From assembly GCA_027487835.1 (NCBI GenBank), contig JAIYCU010000037.1, positions 62,001-126,000 of the forward strand: a stretch of 64,000 nucleotides of DNA, given 5' to 3'. The DNA comes from Bacteroidota bacterium (GTDB lineage Bacteria > Bacteroidota > Bacteroidia > UKL13-3). Shown here in pieces: positions 43,971 to 54,622 of this stretch (position 1 is the first letter of the stretch; every line of letters starts with the position of its first letter). A program made the translations under genes and the position numbers. The notes beneath the pieces were generated by a model. The model did not search any database. It was not told the DNA's origin and saw nothing but the letters and a program-made list of their open reading frames with translations.

Positions 43971-46900
43971 ATGAGCCGCACGAAGAAAAACAATGAGCAG
44001 AAGGGCCTCCGGGTTGAGCGCCACTTCACCAAGGATGGAGTGAACGTGTATGACATGTTCACCTATGATTACCGCACCTCTGTGATTAAAAATCCAAATG
44101 GGAGTGTAGTATTTGAAATGAACAATGTAGAAGTACCTAATTTCTGGAGTCAGGTGGCTACAGATGTGTTGGCACAAAAGTATTTCCGCAAAGCGGGCGT
44201 TCCACAAGCAGATGGAAGCAGCGGCAGAGAGACGAGCATTAAGCAGGTTGCCCATCGTATGGCGCATTGTTGGATGAAGTGGGGCCAAGACTATGGTTAT
44301 TTTGACACTACAGACGATGCTCAGGTTTTTTATGATGAATTAGCTTACATGGTTGTAGGTCAGTATGCTGCGCCAAACTCACCACAGTGGTTTAATACAG
44401 GATTGCACTCTTCTTATGGCATTACTGGTAAACCTCAAGGACATTACTTCGTAAACCCTAAAACAGGTAATTTAGAAAAATCAACTTCTGCTTATGAGCG
44501 TCCTCAACCCCACGCTTGTTTCATTTTATCAGTTGATGATGATTTAGTAAATGAAGGCGGCATCATGGATTTATGGGTACGTGAGGCTCGTATCTTTAAA
44601 TATGGTTCAGGTGTAGGAACAAATTTTTCTAAAATTCGTGGTGCGCAAGAAAAACTTTCAGGTGGCGGTTCATCATCAGGCTTAATGAGCTTTTTGAAAA
44701 TTGGTGACCGTGCAGCGGGAGCGATTAAATCTGGCGGAACTACCAGACGTGCGGCTAAAATGGTGTGTTTGGATTTGGATCACCCAGAAATTGTAGAATT
44801 TATAAATTGGAAAAAGGCAGAAGAAAAGAAAGTAGCCGCATTAATTGCAGCTGGCTATCCTAGCGATTATGAAGGAGAGGCATATGCCACTGTTTCAGGT
44901 CAGAATAGTAATAACTCTGTGCGCATACCTAATGCCTTTTTTGAAGCCCTTAAAGAAGGTAAAGATTGGGAATTAAAAGCCCGCACAGATGGCAGAGTAA
45001 TGACCACTATTCCTGCTAAAGATTTGTGGGATATGATTGGCGATGCCGCTTGGGCATGCGCAGATCCGGGAGTTCAGTATGATTCTACCATTAATGAATG
45101 GCATACATGTCCAGAAGGTGGTCGCATTAATGCGTCTAACCCATGCAGCGAATACATGTTCTTAGACAATACCGCTTGTAATTTGGCGAGCTTAAACCTT
45201 ATGCGTTTCTTTAACACAGAAACATTGGCATTTGATGTAAAAGCTTATGAGCATGCAGCGCGTTTATGGACTATGGTGCTTGAAATCTCTGTTTTAATGG
45301 CACAGTTTCCTTCGCCAGAAGTGGCGCAATTAAGCTATGAATACAGAACTTTGGGTTTAGGATATGCAAATCTAGGTAGTGTACTTATGGTAGCTGGTAT
45401 ACCTTATGATAGTCCGAAAGCCTTTGCATGGTGCGGCGCACTAACCGCTATATTAAATGGTGTGGCTTACCAAACATCAGCAGAAATGGCTAAGTACCTT
45501 GGTGCCTTCCCTAAATTTGAAGATAATAAAGAGCATATGATGCGTGTAATGCGTAATCATCGCTATGCTGCTTATAATGCTACGGATGCCTATGAAGAAT
45601 TAACCATTAAACCAGTAGGGATTGACCCTAAATATTGCCCAGATTATTTGTTAACTTCTGCATGCAATAATTGGGATTTGGCAGTTCAAATGGGAGAGGC
45701 GCATGGTTACAGAAATGCCCAAGCTACTGTGATTGCTCCAACCGGTACCATAGGATTAGTTATGGATTGCGATACCACTGGTATTGAGCCTGATTTCGCC
45801 TTGGTTAAATTTAAGAAATTATCTGGTGGAGGGTATTTTAAAATCATTAACTCAAGCGTACCAGCAGCCTTGAAAAATTTAGGGTATTCTCCAGTTGAGA
45901 TTGATGCCATTATAAAATATGCTACAGGTTCGGCTTCTCTACATGGTGCCCCTTTCATTAATCCAGAGTCGCTAAAATTCCGTGGCTTTACTGATGAGGA
46001 AATTGCTAAGTTAGACAAAGCAGCTGCGGGAGCTTTTGAAATTGGTTTTGCTTTCAACGTGTGGACACTTGGCGAGGCTTGCTTGCAGCGACTTGGGTTC
46101 AAACCGGAAGAATACAATAGCCATAGCTTTAACTTGCTAAGAAAACTAGGGTTTACCCGTCAAGAAATTGAAGCAGCTAATGATTTTATCTGTGGAACCA
46201 TGACGGTTGAGGGAGCGCCTTTATTGAAAGACGAACATTTGCCTGTTTTTGATTGTGCAAACAAATGTGGTAACAAAGGCGAGCGATATATTGCAGCTAC
46301 AGGCCATATCCGTATGATGGCGGCAGCACAACCATTCTTAAGTGGTGCAATTTCTAAAACCATTAACCTACCAAATGAAGCTACTGTTGACAACATTAAG
46401 GAGTGTTATCAAATGAGCTGGGAATTAGGCCTAAAAGCCAATGCCCTATACAGAGATGGATGTAAGTTGAGCCAGCCTTTGAGCAATAAATCAGATGTAA
46501 AAGACGAAGAAGAAATTCAAGATGCAGTAGAGCAAGTGCTAGGAGAAGCCGCCCACAAACCAGTTGGTGAGTTAAGTCCAGAGCAAGTTTTAGAAGCCGC
46601 AACTGCCATCCTTAATAGAACACACGATACCGCTTTCAAGCATAAATTAGCAGGTGTTGTAGCACGTAAGACCTTGCCAGGAAAACGTGCTGGATTTACC
46701 CAAAAGGCAACGGTTGGTGGTCAAACTATCTTTGTGAGAACAGGTGAATATGAAGATGGAACTTTAGGAGAAATCTTTGTTGATCTGCACAAAGAAGGCG
46801 CTACTTTACGCTCTTTAATGAACTGTTTCTCTATTGCAGTTTCTTTAGGCTTACAATATGGTGTGCCATTAGAAGAATACGTTGACAAGTTTACCTTTAC

Positions 46901-47354
46901 CCGTTTTGAACCAGCAGGTATGGTTACAGGTCATGATAATATCAAGCAATCTACTTCTATCATCGATTATATGTTCAGAATGTTAGGTTTTGAATATTTA
47001 GGTAGAGAAGATTTTGTTCAGGTTGAACCAAATGATACGCAAAGAGCAAGTTTGGCAGTAAATGTGCACAAGTCGAATAACTTAAATTTGAACCCAATGG
47101 CTAAGCCTGATGCAGAAGTAGGGGCAAGTTTAAGTGCGCAACCGATTGGATTTTACAAGCCAATTGAAACCAAAGCAGAGGCAATTGCCACCGTAGCGGT
47201 TGCCAGTGGCTTAGAAGGACCAATGGACCAAGTGAGTGAAATGAACAAGCGTATGGGTGATAGCCCTGCTTGTCCAACATGCGGACACATAACCATTCGC
47301 AGTGGCGCTTGTTATAAGTGCTTAAACTGCGGAACCCAAACAGGTTGTAGTTAA
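43971..47354 (+). CDS. nrdJ: Adenosylcobalamin-dependent (class II) ribonucleoside-diphosphate reductase
   Basis: 1127 residues. It reduces ribonucleotides to deoxyribonucleotides using coenzyme B12 in the cytoplasm, with no oxygen requirement. Recognised parts are the N-terminal region, VGTNFSKIRGAQEKLSGGG, the active-site NASNPCSEYMFLDNTACNLASLNL (essential cysteines), IAPTGTIGLVMDCDTTGIEPDFAL, and a C-terminal zinc-finger-like PACPTCGHITIRSGACYKC tail with the redox cysteines. A central insertion region rich in Glu and Lys precedes a TSCPT-type domain. An in-frame copy of the dispersed decamer (46096-46105) encodes GFKPEE. Confidence 0.95.
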   Translation: MSRTKKNNEQKGLRVERHFTKDGVNVYDMFTYDYRTSVIKNPNGSVVFEMNNVEVPNFWSQVATDVLAQKYFRKAGVPQADGSSGRETSIKQVAHRMAHCWMKWGQDYGYFDTTDDAQVFYDELAYMVVGQYAAPNSPQWFNTGLHSSYGITGKPQGHYFVNPKTGNLEKSTSAYERPQPHACFILSVDDDLVNEGGIMDLWVREARIFKYGSGVGTNFSKIRGAQEKLSGGGSSSGLMSFLKIGDRAAGAIKSGGTTRRAAKMVCLDLDHPEIVEFINWKKAEEKKVAALIAAGYPSDYEGEAYATVSGQNSNNSVRIPNAFFEALKEGKDWELKARTDGRVMTTIPAKDLWDMIGDAAWACADPGVQYDSTINEWHTCPEGGRINASNPCSEYMFLDNTACNLASLNLMRFFNTETLAFDVKAYEHAARLWTMVLEISVLMAQFPSPEVAQLSYEYRTLGLGYANLGSVLMVAGIPYDSPKAFAWCGALTAILNGVAYQTSAEMAKYLGAFPKFEDNKEHMMRVMRNHRYAAYNATDAYEELTIKPVGIDPKYCPDYLLTSACNNWDLAVQMGEAHGYRNAQATVIAPTGTIGLVMDCDTTGIEPDFALVKFKKLSGGGYFKIINSSVPAALKNLGYSPVEIDAIIKYATGSASLHGAPFINPESLKFRGFTDEEIAKLDKAAAGAFEIGFAFNVWTLGEACLQRLGFKPEEYNSHSFNLLRKLGFTRQEIEAANDFICGTMTVEGAPLLKDEHLPVFDCANKCGNKGERYIAATGHIRMMAAAQPFLSGAISKTINLPNEATVDNIKECYQMSWELGLKANALYRDGCKLSQPLSNKSDVKDEEEIQDAVEQVLGEAAHKPVGELSPEQVLEAATAILNRTHDTAFKHKLAGVVARKTLPGKRAGFTQKATVGGQTIFVRTGEYEDGTLGEIFVDLHKEGATLRSLMNCFSIAVSLGLQYGVPLEEYVDKFTFTRFEPAGMVTGHDNIKQSTSIIDYMFRMLGFEYLGREDFVQVEPNDTQRASLAVNVHKSNNLNLNPMAKPDAEVGASLSAQPIGFYKPIETKAEAIATVAVASGLEGPMDQVSEMNKRMGDSPACPTCGHITIRSGACYKCLNCGTQTGCS

Positions 47355-47378
47355 TTCAGCATTTTGAATGATACCAAG

Positions 47379-47414
47379 AAAAGAGCTGCCAGTAATACTG
47401 AGCAGCTCTTTTTG
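47379..47414 (+). terminator. Terminator of nrdJ
   Basis: Nine-base perfect stem (47381-47389 with 47402-47410) around a 12-base loop, followed by TTTT. Extension with flanking A/T pairs gives 11. It lies about 25 bases after the stop. Confidence 0.8.
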
Positions 47415-47450
47415 TATTAAATGTTAAGCAATTGTGCCTTGGCAATTCTT

Positions 47451-47481
47451 TTTGTTTAAATACGTTTTGAAGCTATATTTG
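47451..47481 (+). promoter_or_regulatory. Promoter of the YfhO gene
   Basis: TTTG (47451-47454), a 19-base spacer, then TATATTTG (47474-47481), both exact to the Bacteroidota consensus. Transcription would begin a few bases later, with a leader of about 13 bases before the ATG at 47501. Confidence 0.65.
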
Positions 47482-47500
47482 AAACCTATATATCCTTAGA

Positions 47501-49933
47501 ATGAATTCGTCTTTAACTAAAAAAGCCCTTCCACATTTGCTTGCCTTAGGCATTATCCTATTGGTAATTTTTGCTTATTTCTCGCCTATTTTTGGCGGCA
47601 AACAGCTTAAGCAATACGATGTAATGCAATGGAAAGCCACCTACCAGGAGATTGCTAAGTTTGAGAAAGAAAGTGGTGAAAGAACTTTCTGGACCAACAG
47701 TATTTTTGGTGGTATGCCAAGCTATTTAATTGGCGCCTCGTATAAAGGTAATTTTACCAATACCATTCTTTTTAACATGCAATTGGTGTTTAAGCACCCA
47801 GCAGATACCTTGTTTTTGCTGTTTGTTTGCTTTTATGCCTTGTTGATTGCTTTTGAAGTTTCACCCTGGTTGGCCATTATTGGTTCACTCGCTTTTGCGT
47901 TTTCGTCCTTTAACTTCATAAACATAGACGCAGGCCATGTTACCAAAGGGAATGCAATTGCCTTTATTCCATTAGTTTTGGCTGGAATTAGAGTAGCCTT
48001 ATATAAAAACAAATGGATAGGCGCAATTTTGACGGGCGTTGCCCTTTCTTTTGAATTGGCAGCAGGACATTTACAAATTACCTATTATCTCATATTTGTG
48101 ATAATGGCGTGGATGATTTATGAATTGGTTCAAGCCATTAGAAACAAAACCATTCCTGCCTTTTTACTAACGGGTGCATTATTATTAGTAGCTTCAGGCA
48201 TAGGCATTGGAACAAATATTACAGGATTATTAGCTACTGAAGAATATGGAAAATACAGTATTCGTTCAGCCTCTGAATTAACCAAAACAGCCCAAGGCGC
48301 ATCAAATGAAGCAAATGCTACCAGTGGCCTTGATAAAGATTATGCTTTGGCCTGGAGTAATGGGGTTTCAGAGCCTTTTACTTTACTTATACCTAATTTC
48401 TTAGGAGGCGCAAGTAATGGAGAATTAAGCACCTCTAGTAACACTTATAAAGAACTACAAGCAAAAGGAATTCCTAATGCTAAAGAGGTTGTTAAGCAAA
48501 TGCCAATTTATTGGGGCGATCAACCCTTTACTGCAGGTCCAATTTATTATGGCGCCATTATCGTTTTCTTATTTGTGTTTGGCATGTTTCTAATTAAAGG
48601 AGCTGAAAAATGGTGGATTTTTGCAGCCGCCATGCTTTCAATTTTTCTATCGATGGGCAAGAATTTTCCCTTGCTTACCGATGTGTTTTTTGAATACTTT
48701 CCTTTATATAATAAATTTCGCTCTGTAACATTTGTGCTTTGCGTTGCTCAAGCTATGTTTCCATTTCTAGCTATGTTAGCACTTAAAGAATTTTTACAAG
48801 GGAAGGTTAGCAAGCCTGATTTTACAAAAGCCCTAAAATTTAGTTTAGGAATTGTAGGTGGTATATGCTTGTTTTTTGTGCTATTACCTGGAGCCATTTT
48901 TGATTTTAGCAGTGAGGCAGATGCCAGAATGGGCTTCCCAGATTGGTTAAAAGATGCACTGGTTTTAGATAGAGAAAGCTTAATGCGAATGGACGCCTTG
49001 CGTTCATTGGGGTTTATACTTGCAGCGGCTGCCTTATTATGGTTTAGCTTTGTGGGTAAAATTAAACAGCAAATATTTTTGGTGGCGATGGGTTTGTTAG
49101 TTTTAGTAGACTTGTGGGGCGTTGATAAACGGTATCTTAATGACAAGGATTTTGAACGCAAAAAATCAGAAGCAGCCATTGAGAAAACTACCCTTGATGA
49201 GCAAATATTAGCCGATCCAGATCCTCATTATCGAGTATATAACAATACAACAGATTTTGATAAAGATGCTTTAACTGCATATTATCATAAAACTTTAGGA
49301 GGATACCATGGCGCAAAAATGAGAAGATACCAAGAATTAATTGAGTGGCAGCTTTCTAAAAATAATATGGAATGCTACAATATGTTAAACGCTAAGTATT
49401 TTATTGTGCCTGATTCGAGCGGCAATAAATTTGTGCAAAGAAATCCTTATAATAACGGCAATGCGTGGTTTGTTGGTGATTTAAAATGGGTAAATACAGC
49501 AGATGAAGAAATGACGGCATTAAGCAGTTTTAAATCGAAAGAAACTGCCGTTATAAATAAACAATTTGAAAAGGATTTGCTTGGTTTTTCACCTGTAAAG
49601 GATTCAAATGCCACGATAGTTCTAACAAAATACCAACCTAATAAATTAGTTTATGAAAGCAATGTAAGCGCATCACAATATGCAGTGTTTTCAGAAATTT
49701 ATTATGACAAAGGTTGGAATGCATACCTAGATGGCAATTTGGTGCCGCACCAACAAGTAGATTATTTATTGCGTGGCATGCAAGTACCGGCAGGCAAGCA
49801 TAACATAGAGTTTAGGTTTGAACCAAAAGTGATTGAGACAGGGGAGACTATCGCTTTGGCTTCTTCTATAACCTTGTATGGCTTATTGCTACTTGGATTG
49901 GGATTAGGGTTCAAAAAAGCCAAAGAAGACTAA
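47501..49933 (+). CDS. YfhO-family integral membrane protein
   Basis: 810 residues. Over a dozen hydrophobic helices are followed by a C-terminal extracytoplasmic part. The first loop motif YDVMQWKATYQEI, FWTNSIFGGMPSYL and the GHVTKGNAIAFIPL segment are typical of YfhO, which in Gram-positive bacteria helps glycosylate lipoteichoic acid; in Bacteroidota it may be a membrane glycosyltransferase (GT-C-like) of unknown acceptor. The last 100 residues contain ASQYAVFSEIYYDKGWNAYLDG, the family's C-terminal signature. It is followed by a 53-residue membrane peptide and pgk. One decamer copy lies at 49815-49824. Confidence 0.88.
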   Translation: MNSSLTKKALPHLLALGIILLVIFAYFSPIFGGKQLKQYDVMQWKATYQEIAKFEKESGERTFWTNSIFGGMPSYLIGASYKGNFTNTILFNMQLVFKHPADTLFLLFVCFYALLIAFEVSPWLAIIGSLAFAFSSFNFINIDAGHVTKGNAIAFIPLVLAGIRVALYKNKWIGAILTGVALSFELAAGHLQITYYLIFVIMAWMIYELVQAIRNKTIPAFLLTGALLLVASGIGIGTNITGLLATEEYGKYSIRSASELTKTAQGASNEANATSGLDKDYALAWSNGVSEPFTLLIPNFLGGASNGELSTSSNTYKELQAKGIPNAKEVVKQMPIYWGDQPFTAGPIYYGAIIVFLFVFGMFLIKGAEKWWIFAAAMLSIFLSMGKNFPLLTDVFFEYFPLYNKFRSVTFVLCVAQAMFPFLAMLALKEFLQGKVSKPDFTKALKFSLGIVGGICLFFVLLPGAIFDFSSEADARMGFPDWLKDALVLDRESLMRMDALRSLGFILAAAALLWFSFVGKIKQQIFLVAMGLLVLVDLWGVDKRYLNDKDFERKKSEAAIEKTTLDEQILADPDPHYRVYNNTTDFDKDALTAYYHKTLGGYHGAKMRRYQELIEWQLSKNNMECYNMLNAKYFIVPDSSGNKFVQRNPYNNGNAWFVGDLKWVNTADEEMTALSSFKSKETAVINKQFEKDLLGFSPVKDSNATIVLTKYQPNKLVYESNVSASQYAVFSEIYYDKGWNAYLDGNLVPHQQVDYLLRGMQVPAGKHNIEFRFEPKVIETGETIALASSITLYGLLLLGLGLGFKKAKED

Positions 49934-49936
49934 TCA

Positions 49937-50098
49937 ATGACAAACTCCTTGCAATGGGTTGTTATCGCAATATTGTTTATTGCGGCTGTTATTTATTTGA
50001 TTAATCGAATCAATAAAAGCAGTAAAGGGCACGCTTGTGAAGGAGCATCCTGTAACTGCGGTCCAAAATTAGGGACCAAGAAAGCAAGTATACTTTAA
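49937..50098 (+). CDS. Short FeoB-associated-like Cys-rich membrane peptide
   Basis: 53 residues, starting 3 bases after the YfhO stop. One membrane helix (VVIAILFIAAVIYLI) is followed by a basic loop (NRINKSSKG), a cysteine cluster C-x5-C-x-C and a basic tail. This layout is that of the FeoB-associated Cys-rich membrane protein family, small proteins next to iron transporters in Bacteroidota. No feoA/feoB gene is seen in this window, so iron linkage is unproven. The cysteines could bind iron or form a disulfide. Confidence 0.65.
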   Translation: MTNSLQWVVIAILFIAAVIYLINRINKSSKGHACEGASCNCGPKLGTKKASIL

Positions 50099-50121
50099 AC
50101 TACCTCCAAAATTTATAATTT

Positions 50122-51333
50122 ATGAAAACAGTAGATACAATCAATTTCGCCGGCAAAAGAGCTTTGGTGCGTGTAGATTTTAATGTCCCTTTGGACAAGA
50201 AGACGCTTGAGATTACTGATGATGCTAGAATTAGAGCAACCATACCCACTTTAAAGAAAATACTTTCAGATAGTGGATCATGTATTTTAATGAGTCATTT
50301 AGGCAGGCCACTAAAAAAATTGAAAGAAGATGGTACGGTAGATTTTGAAAAGCATACCCTAAAAAACGCCCTAGCTAAAACATCAGAATTATTAGGTGTT
50401 GAGGTGAAGTTTGGTGGTGATTGTATAGGGTCTGAAGCCGCTGAAATGGCTAAGAATTTAAAACCAGGTGAGGTAATGTTATTAGAGAACCTCCGTTTTT
50501 ATAAGGAAGAAGAAAAAGGCGATGAAGCCTTTGCCCAGAAATTAGCTTCTTTGGGTGATGTTTATGTAAATGATGCATTTGGAACAGCGCACCGTGCACA
50601 TGCTTCGACAGCAATTATAGCTAAGTTTTTTACAGATAAGTGTTTTGGATATGTGATGGCAAGAGAGGTAGCTAATGCAGAAAAGGTTATTCATAATGCC
50701 GAGCGCCCATTCACTGCTATAACGGGTGGTGCTAAGGTATCAGATAAATTATTAATTTTAGAAAATCTAATTGATAAAGTAGATAATCTTATCATTGGCG
50801 GAGGTATGGCTTATACCTTTTTAAAAGCAATGGGATATGAAATTGGATCAAGTCTTTGTGAAGACGATAGGCTTGAACTATGTTTGGCCTTAATGAAAAA
50901 GGCAGAAGAGAAGGGGGTTAAATTATTACTTCCAGAAGATTCTATTGTGGCAGATGCTTTTTCTAATGAAGCCAATTATAAAACCTGCGATAATAAGCAC
51001 ATTGAAAAGGGTTGGATGGGTTTAGATATTGGTCCAAAAGCTTCAGCGCACTTTGCAGAAGTAATAAAGAATTCAAGAACAATATTATGGAACGGCCCAA
51101 TGGGCGTTTTTGAAATGTCACATTTTGAAAATGGAACAAAAACGGCTGCCATTGCAGTAGCTGCTGCCACCCAAACTGGTGCATTTAGTTTAATAGGAGG
51201 AGGAGATAGCGCAGCAGCTGTAGCTAAGTTTGGCTTTGAAGATCAAGTGAGTTATATAAGCACAGGCGGTGGAGCTTTATTAGAGTATTTTGAAGGCAAA
51301 GTTTTGCCAGGCATTGCTGCCATAAACGAATGA
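50122..51333 (+). CDS. pgk: Phosphoglycerate kinase
   Basis: 403 residues; substrate-level ATP synthesis from 1,3-bisphosphoglycerate in glycolysis. Motifs are complete: [63 protein letters not shown] and the C-terminal [16 protein letters not shown] with STGGGALLE. Its last codons overlap the following VanZ-like gene by 4 bases, suggesting translational coupling. The upstream YfhO and small peptide genes run in the same direction. Confidence 0.98.
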   Translation: MKTVDTINFAGKRALVRVDFNVPLDKKTLEITDDARIRATIPTLKKILSDSGSCILMSHLGRPLKKLKEDGTVDFEKHTLKNALAKTSELLGVEVKFGGDCIGSEAAEMAKNLKPGEVMLLENLRFYKEEEKGDEAFAQKLASLGDVYVNDAFGTAHRAHASTAIIAKFFTDKCFGYVMAREVANAEKVIHNAERPFTAITGGAKVSDKLLILENLIDKVDNLIIGGGMAYTFLKAMGYEIGSSLCEDDRLELCLALMKKAEEKGVKLLLPEDSIVADAFSNEANYKTCDNKHIEKGWMGLDIGPKASAHFAEVIKNSRTILWNGPMGVFEMSHFENGTKTAAIAVAAATQTGAFSLIGGGDSAAAVAKFGFEDQVSYISTGGGALLEYFEGKVLPGIAAINE

Positions 51334-51680
51334 GATTTTTAACTGTATATTGGAAAGCCCTTTTATGGGCTTTTCTAATATTAGTTGCTTGTGGTATGAA
51401 TGGAAACAGCTTGCCAAAATTATCTTTTGATTTTGGGATTGATAAAATTGTTCATTTTTTTCTTTTTTTCATACAAGCCATGCTCATTTACTTGCCCAAT
51501 AAAAAACAGCTTTGGGTGGCGATTTTATTGTCGAGTTGCTACGGGGCATTGATTGAGTTATTGCAAATGACAGTTTTTATAAATAGGTCGTTCGACTTTG
51601 CAGACATGCTTGCAGATGTCATTGGTGCTTTGCTATGTCTGCCTATTTTAAAACTATGGGAACGCTTTAGCAGAAGGTAA
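51330..51680 (+). CDS. VanZ-like membrane protein
   Basis: 116 residues with about four hydrophobic segments. [21 protein letters not shown], a GALIELLQM segment and [16 protein letters not shown] match the VanZ-like family, named for a teicoplanin-resistance accessory protein; most bacterial copies have no proven function. Starts inside the pgk stop region (ATGA-type overlap). The call is a family assignment only; resistance should not be assumed. Confidence 0.8.
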   Translation: MRFLTVYWKALLWAFLILVACGMNGNSLPKLSFDFGIDKIVHFFLFFIQAMLIYLPNKKQLWVAILLSSCYGALIELLQMTVFINRSFDFADMLADVIGALLCLPILKLWERFSRR

Positions 51681-51715
51681 TAAAAGTACCTCTTTAATTA
51701 TGGGACTTTTAAAAC

Positions 51716-54622
51716 TTATAGTAGACTTCCTAAATCGCCGCTTATGGGTTTCTTTGTGGTTGGATTTGAACTGGAATTTCTTACACTAGAAAGTTTTATG
51801 AAAAGATCTGTAGGATTAAAAGGCTTGCTGATATAATCATTCATGCCTCTTTCTAAAACCTTATTTTTTGCCTCTTCATTTACATTGGCAGTGAGGGCAA
51901 AAATGGGTATTTGTGAATTGAAAGTTCGGATCGTTTTAGCAGCCTCAAAACCATCCATTTCTGGCATTTGAAGGTCCATTAGGATTAAGTCAAATGTCAT
52001 CTTTTTGGCACATGCAACCGCCTCAAGTCCATTGGAAGCAACGGTTGTATTCGCATTCCACTTTTGCAAGAATTTGCGCGCTACAAATACATTCATAGCA
52101 TTATCTTCAACCAATAAAATTTCCATGCCAGCCAATTGATTTCCATCTGTATCATCTAACACTAGCTTAGGGATTTGTGTTGAATTTGCAATTTTAAGGT
52201 TTAGTTTGAACCAAAAGGTCGACCCTTTGCCAATTTCACTTTTAACTGCAAGTTGTCCGCCCATTATCTCAATGAGCCTTTTAGTTATTGCGAGTCCAAG
52301 TCCAGTACCCCCATATTTGCGCGTGGTTTCACTAGAAGCTTGCGTAAATTCATCAAAAATGAAATTTAGATGCTGTTCTTCAATTCCAATACCTGTATCT
52401 GCGATGCTAAATAAAATTTCAACTTCATCTTCATTTAAGGATTGTTTTTGTAAAGAAACTACAACACTACCTGTATTTGTAAATTTAATGGCATTAGAAA
52501 TTAGGTTACTCAATATTTGGTTTATGCGCAAAGGGTCTCCTAATATTCCTATTGGTAAATCATTACTTGATTTAAGTTGAAGTCGAATTCCTTTCTCATT
52601 GGCTTTGCCAATAAAAGCCTTCATGTTGTTTTGAACTAGCTCTAATAGGTCGATAGCACTCGTTTCTAAGTCCATTTTACCAGCGTCTATTTTGCTGAAA
52701 TCAAGGATATCGTTTAGTAAGAAAAGTAGGTTATCAGCTGAATATTTGAGTGCTTTTAGGTTTTCCAATTGTTCAGGATTAGGCTTCTCAATTAGCAACA
52801 AATTAATAATTCCTATAACCCCATTCATAGGGGTGCGAATTTCATGACTCATAGTAGCTAGAAAAAGGCTCCTTGCCTTGCTTGCTTCTTGTGCTTTTTC
52901 GAGGGCTACTTTATATTCTTCTTCTAATTTTTTGCGGTAATCAATATTACTAAAAGTTCCAATAGCCCTAGTTGGGTTGCCCTCAGCGTCTGTTTCTGCA
53001 ATCTTACCACGGTCTAGAACCCAAATATAGGAACCATCTTCTTTGCGCATTCTGTATTCTTGTTCATAAAAATGAGTTTTGCCTTCTAGGTGATCTACAA
53101 ACGTATTCCAAGCGCGTGGAAGGTCTTCGGGATGTACCATTTCTTCCCATGATAACGGTAACTTTTCGAAACTTTTATAACCAAGCATTTCATTTAGAAC
53201 AGAAGAGAAGAAACTTTCGTCTGTACTTAAATTAACATCCCAAACGGCATCTCTGCTGCCTGAAAGGGCGTAATTCCACCTTTTTTCTGCTGTTTCTAAT
53301 TCTAATTGTTGTTTTACATTTTCTGTAATATTCTCAACAATGCCAAGAATTAATTCAACTTCATTATGGTTATCTAGGATTGGGATTTTAAAAGTACGTG
53401 CATAGATAAAATCATCTCCCACATCAACGCGCAACTTTTGAATAAGCAGGGGTTCCTTGTCGGCAATTACCATTTCGTCCGTTTGCGTATACAGTTGGAT
53501 TTCGCCAGAATCTTTAAAAATATCTTCATCAGTTTTTCCAATAACCATGGCCTCCGAAATGCCAAAAATGGTTTCAAGTTCTTTGTTCCAAAGGGTATAA
53601 ACAGCGCCTTGTTTCACACTTTTTACGAAAACTCCAAGGGGCAAATGTGAAATTAATTTATTAAGAAAAATGCTTTGCTGTTCATGTTTAATGGATTCTT
53701 CTTTTCTGGTAGTGATGTCTTCAATTACAATGGAGACCCTTGGTGGTTGGCTATTTTGAATTTTCCTTAGTTTGGCAGCATAGTGATGTATTCCATCTGC
53801 TAGATTGTATTGATATTCGGCATCAATTGGAATTCCAGTTTGTTTAACTTGTTCAAAATAACTGCTAAGGTTCAATTGAAATGGTTTGTCGAACAGCTCT
53901 TCTACTGTTTTTTCTTTAAAATAGGATTCCTCATAAAACAGCGGAACATTTTCACTCCTCCATACCTTCGTACATTGATCGTTTTCATCCATTTCAAAGA
54001 TAATTTCCTGGGTAGAATTGAGCATAAGTTGTAAATTCTCTGTAAGCAGTTGTTGCTCTTGAAAGGCTTTTTTTCTTTGGGTGATATCAATAGCTTTTAC
54101 TACAATTCCGGCGGATTGTTCTAGTAACTTTATGGGTGTAATGGTAACTTCAAAATAGCGAAACCCATCCCTGAATTTATATTCAAAATCAAAAGTAAAT
54201 TGCTCTCCATGTAAAGCTCTTTTATACCAGCTATTCCAAAGTCTATAGACCGCATGTTTGCCTTCTGGAAATAAAATGCTAACACCTGTTTGCGGGGCTC
54301 TTTGCCAAAAGCCTTTGAAGAGATGGGAAAACACTTCATTAAACGAAATGAGTTTAAAATTGGCATCCACGCACCAAATAGCATCTTTATCATTTTGCAT
54401 TAAGGCTTGCAGATTTGCATCCATAAAGCCTGGGTTGTTAGATTTTCCTTCATCCTTTTGGTTCAAACCGAAATACACTGCTAAAAACATTGTAATAATT
54501 CCCAATAGCATTAAGCTGCCTGAAAACACGTCGCCAGCAACATAGTTTCTTATGGTCGCTAATAAAAGAAACAATAGCGCAAGGGCAGCAGCTAAAAATA
54601 TGGGTTGTTTATGAGCTTGCAT
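51716..54622 (-). CDS. Hybrid sensor histidine kinase with several PAS domains and C-terminal receiver
   Basis: About 968 residues from the ATG at 54622; an ATG at 54649 lies further inside menC. The N-terminal membrane part has two hydrophobic helices (FLAAALALLFLLLA, then GSLMLLGIITMFLAVYF). At least four PAS domains follow, each with the typical GKTDEDIF/YEQEYRMRKEDGSYIWVLDRG text. Next come DHp (FLATMSHEIRTPMNGVIG), HATPase (ILSNLISNAIKFT, DTGIGIEEQ, GTGLGLAITK) and a receiver with Asp in LILMDLQMPEMDG. No Hpt domain is present. It overlaps menC by about 14 bases, so it may be co-transcribed with menA-menC. Signal unknown. Confidence 0.9.
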   Translation of the reverse strand: MQAHKQPIFLAAALALLFLLLATIRNYVAGDVFSGSLMLLGIITMFLAVYFGLNQKDEGKSNNPGFMDANLQALMQNDKDAIWCVDANFKLISFNEVFSHLFKGFWQRAPQTGVSILFPEGKHAVYRLWNSWYKRALHGEQFTFDFEYKFRDGFRYFEVTITPIKLLEQSAGIVVKAIDITQRKKAFQEQQLLTENLQLMLNSTQEIIFEMDENDQCTKVWRSENVPLFYEESYFKEKTVEELFDKPFQLNLSSYFEQVKQTGIPIDAEYQYNLADGIHHYAAKLRKIQNSQPPRVSIVIEDITTRKEESIKHEQQSIFLNKLISHLPLGVFVKSVKQGAVYTLWNKELETIFGISEAMVIGKTDEDIFKDSGEIQLYTQTDEMVIADKEPLLIQKLRVDVGDDFIYARTFKIPILDNHNEVELILGIVENITENVKQQLELETAEKRWNYALSGSRDAVWDVNLSTDESFFSSVLNEMLGYKSFEKLPLSWEEMVHPEDLPRAWNTFVDHLEGKTHFYEQEYRMRKEDGSYIWVLDRGKIAETDAEGNPTRAIGTFSNIDYRKKLEEEYKVALEKAQEASKARSLFLATMSHEIRTPMNGVIGIINLLLIEKPNPEQLENLKALKYSADNLLFLLNDILDFSKIDAGKMDLETSAIDLLELVQNNMKAFIGKANEKGIRLQLKSSNDLPIGILGDPLRINQILSNLISNAIKFTNTGSVVVSLQKQSLNEDEVEILFSIADTGIGIEEQHLNFIFDEFTQASSETTRKYGGTGLGLAITKRLIEIMGGQLAVKSEIGKGSTFWFKLNLKIANSTQIPKLVLDDTDGNQLAGMEILLVEDNAMNVFVARKFLQKWNANTTVASNGLEAVACAKKMTFDLILMDLQMPEMDGFEAAKTIRTFNSQIPIFALTANVNEEAKNKVLERGMNDYISKPFNPTDLFIKLSSVRNSSSNPTTKKPISGDLGSLL

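Noticed and set aside
51330..51680. Glycopeptide resistance gene (vanZ)
   Set aside because: VanZ-like proteins are widespread; no van operon genes are nearby, so only the family name is supported.
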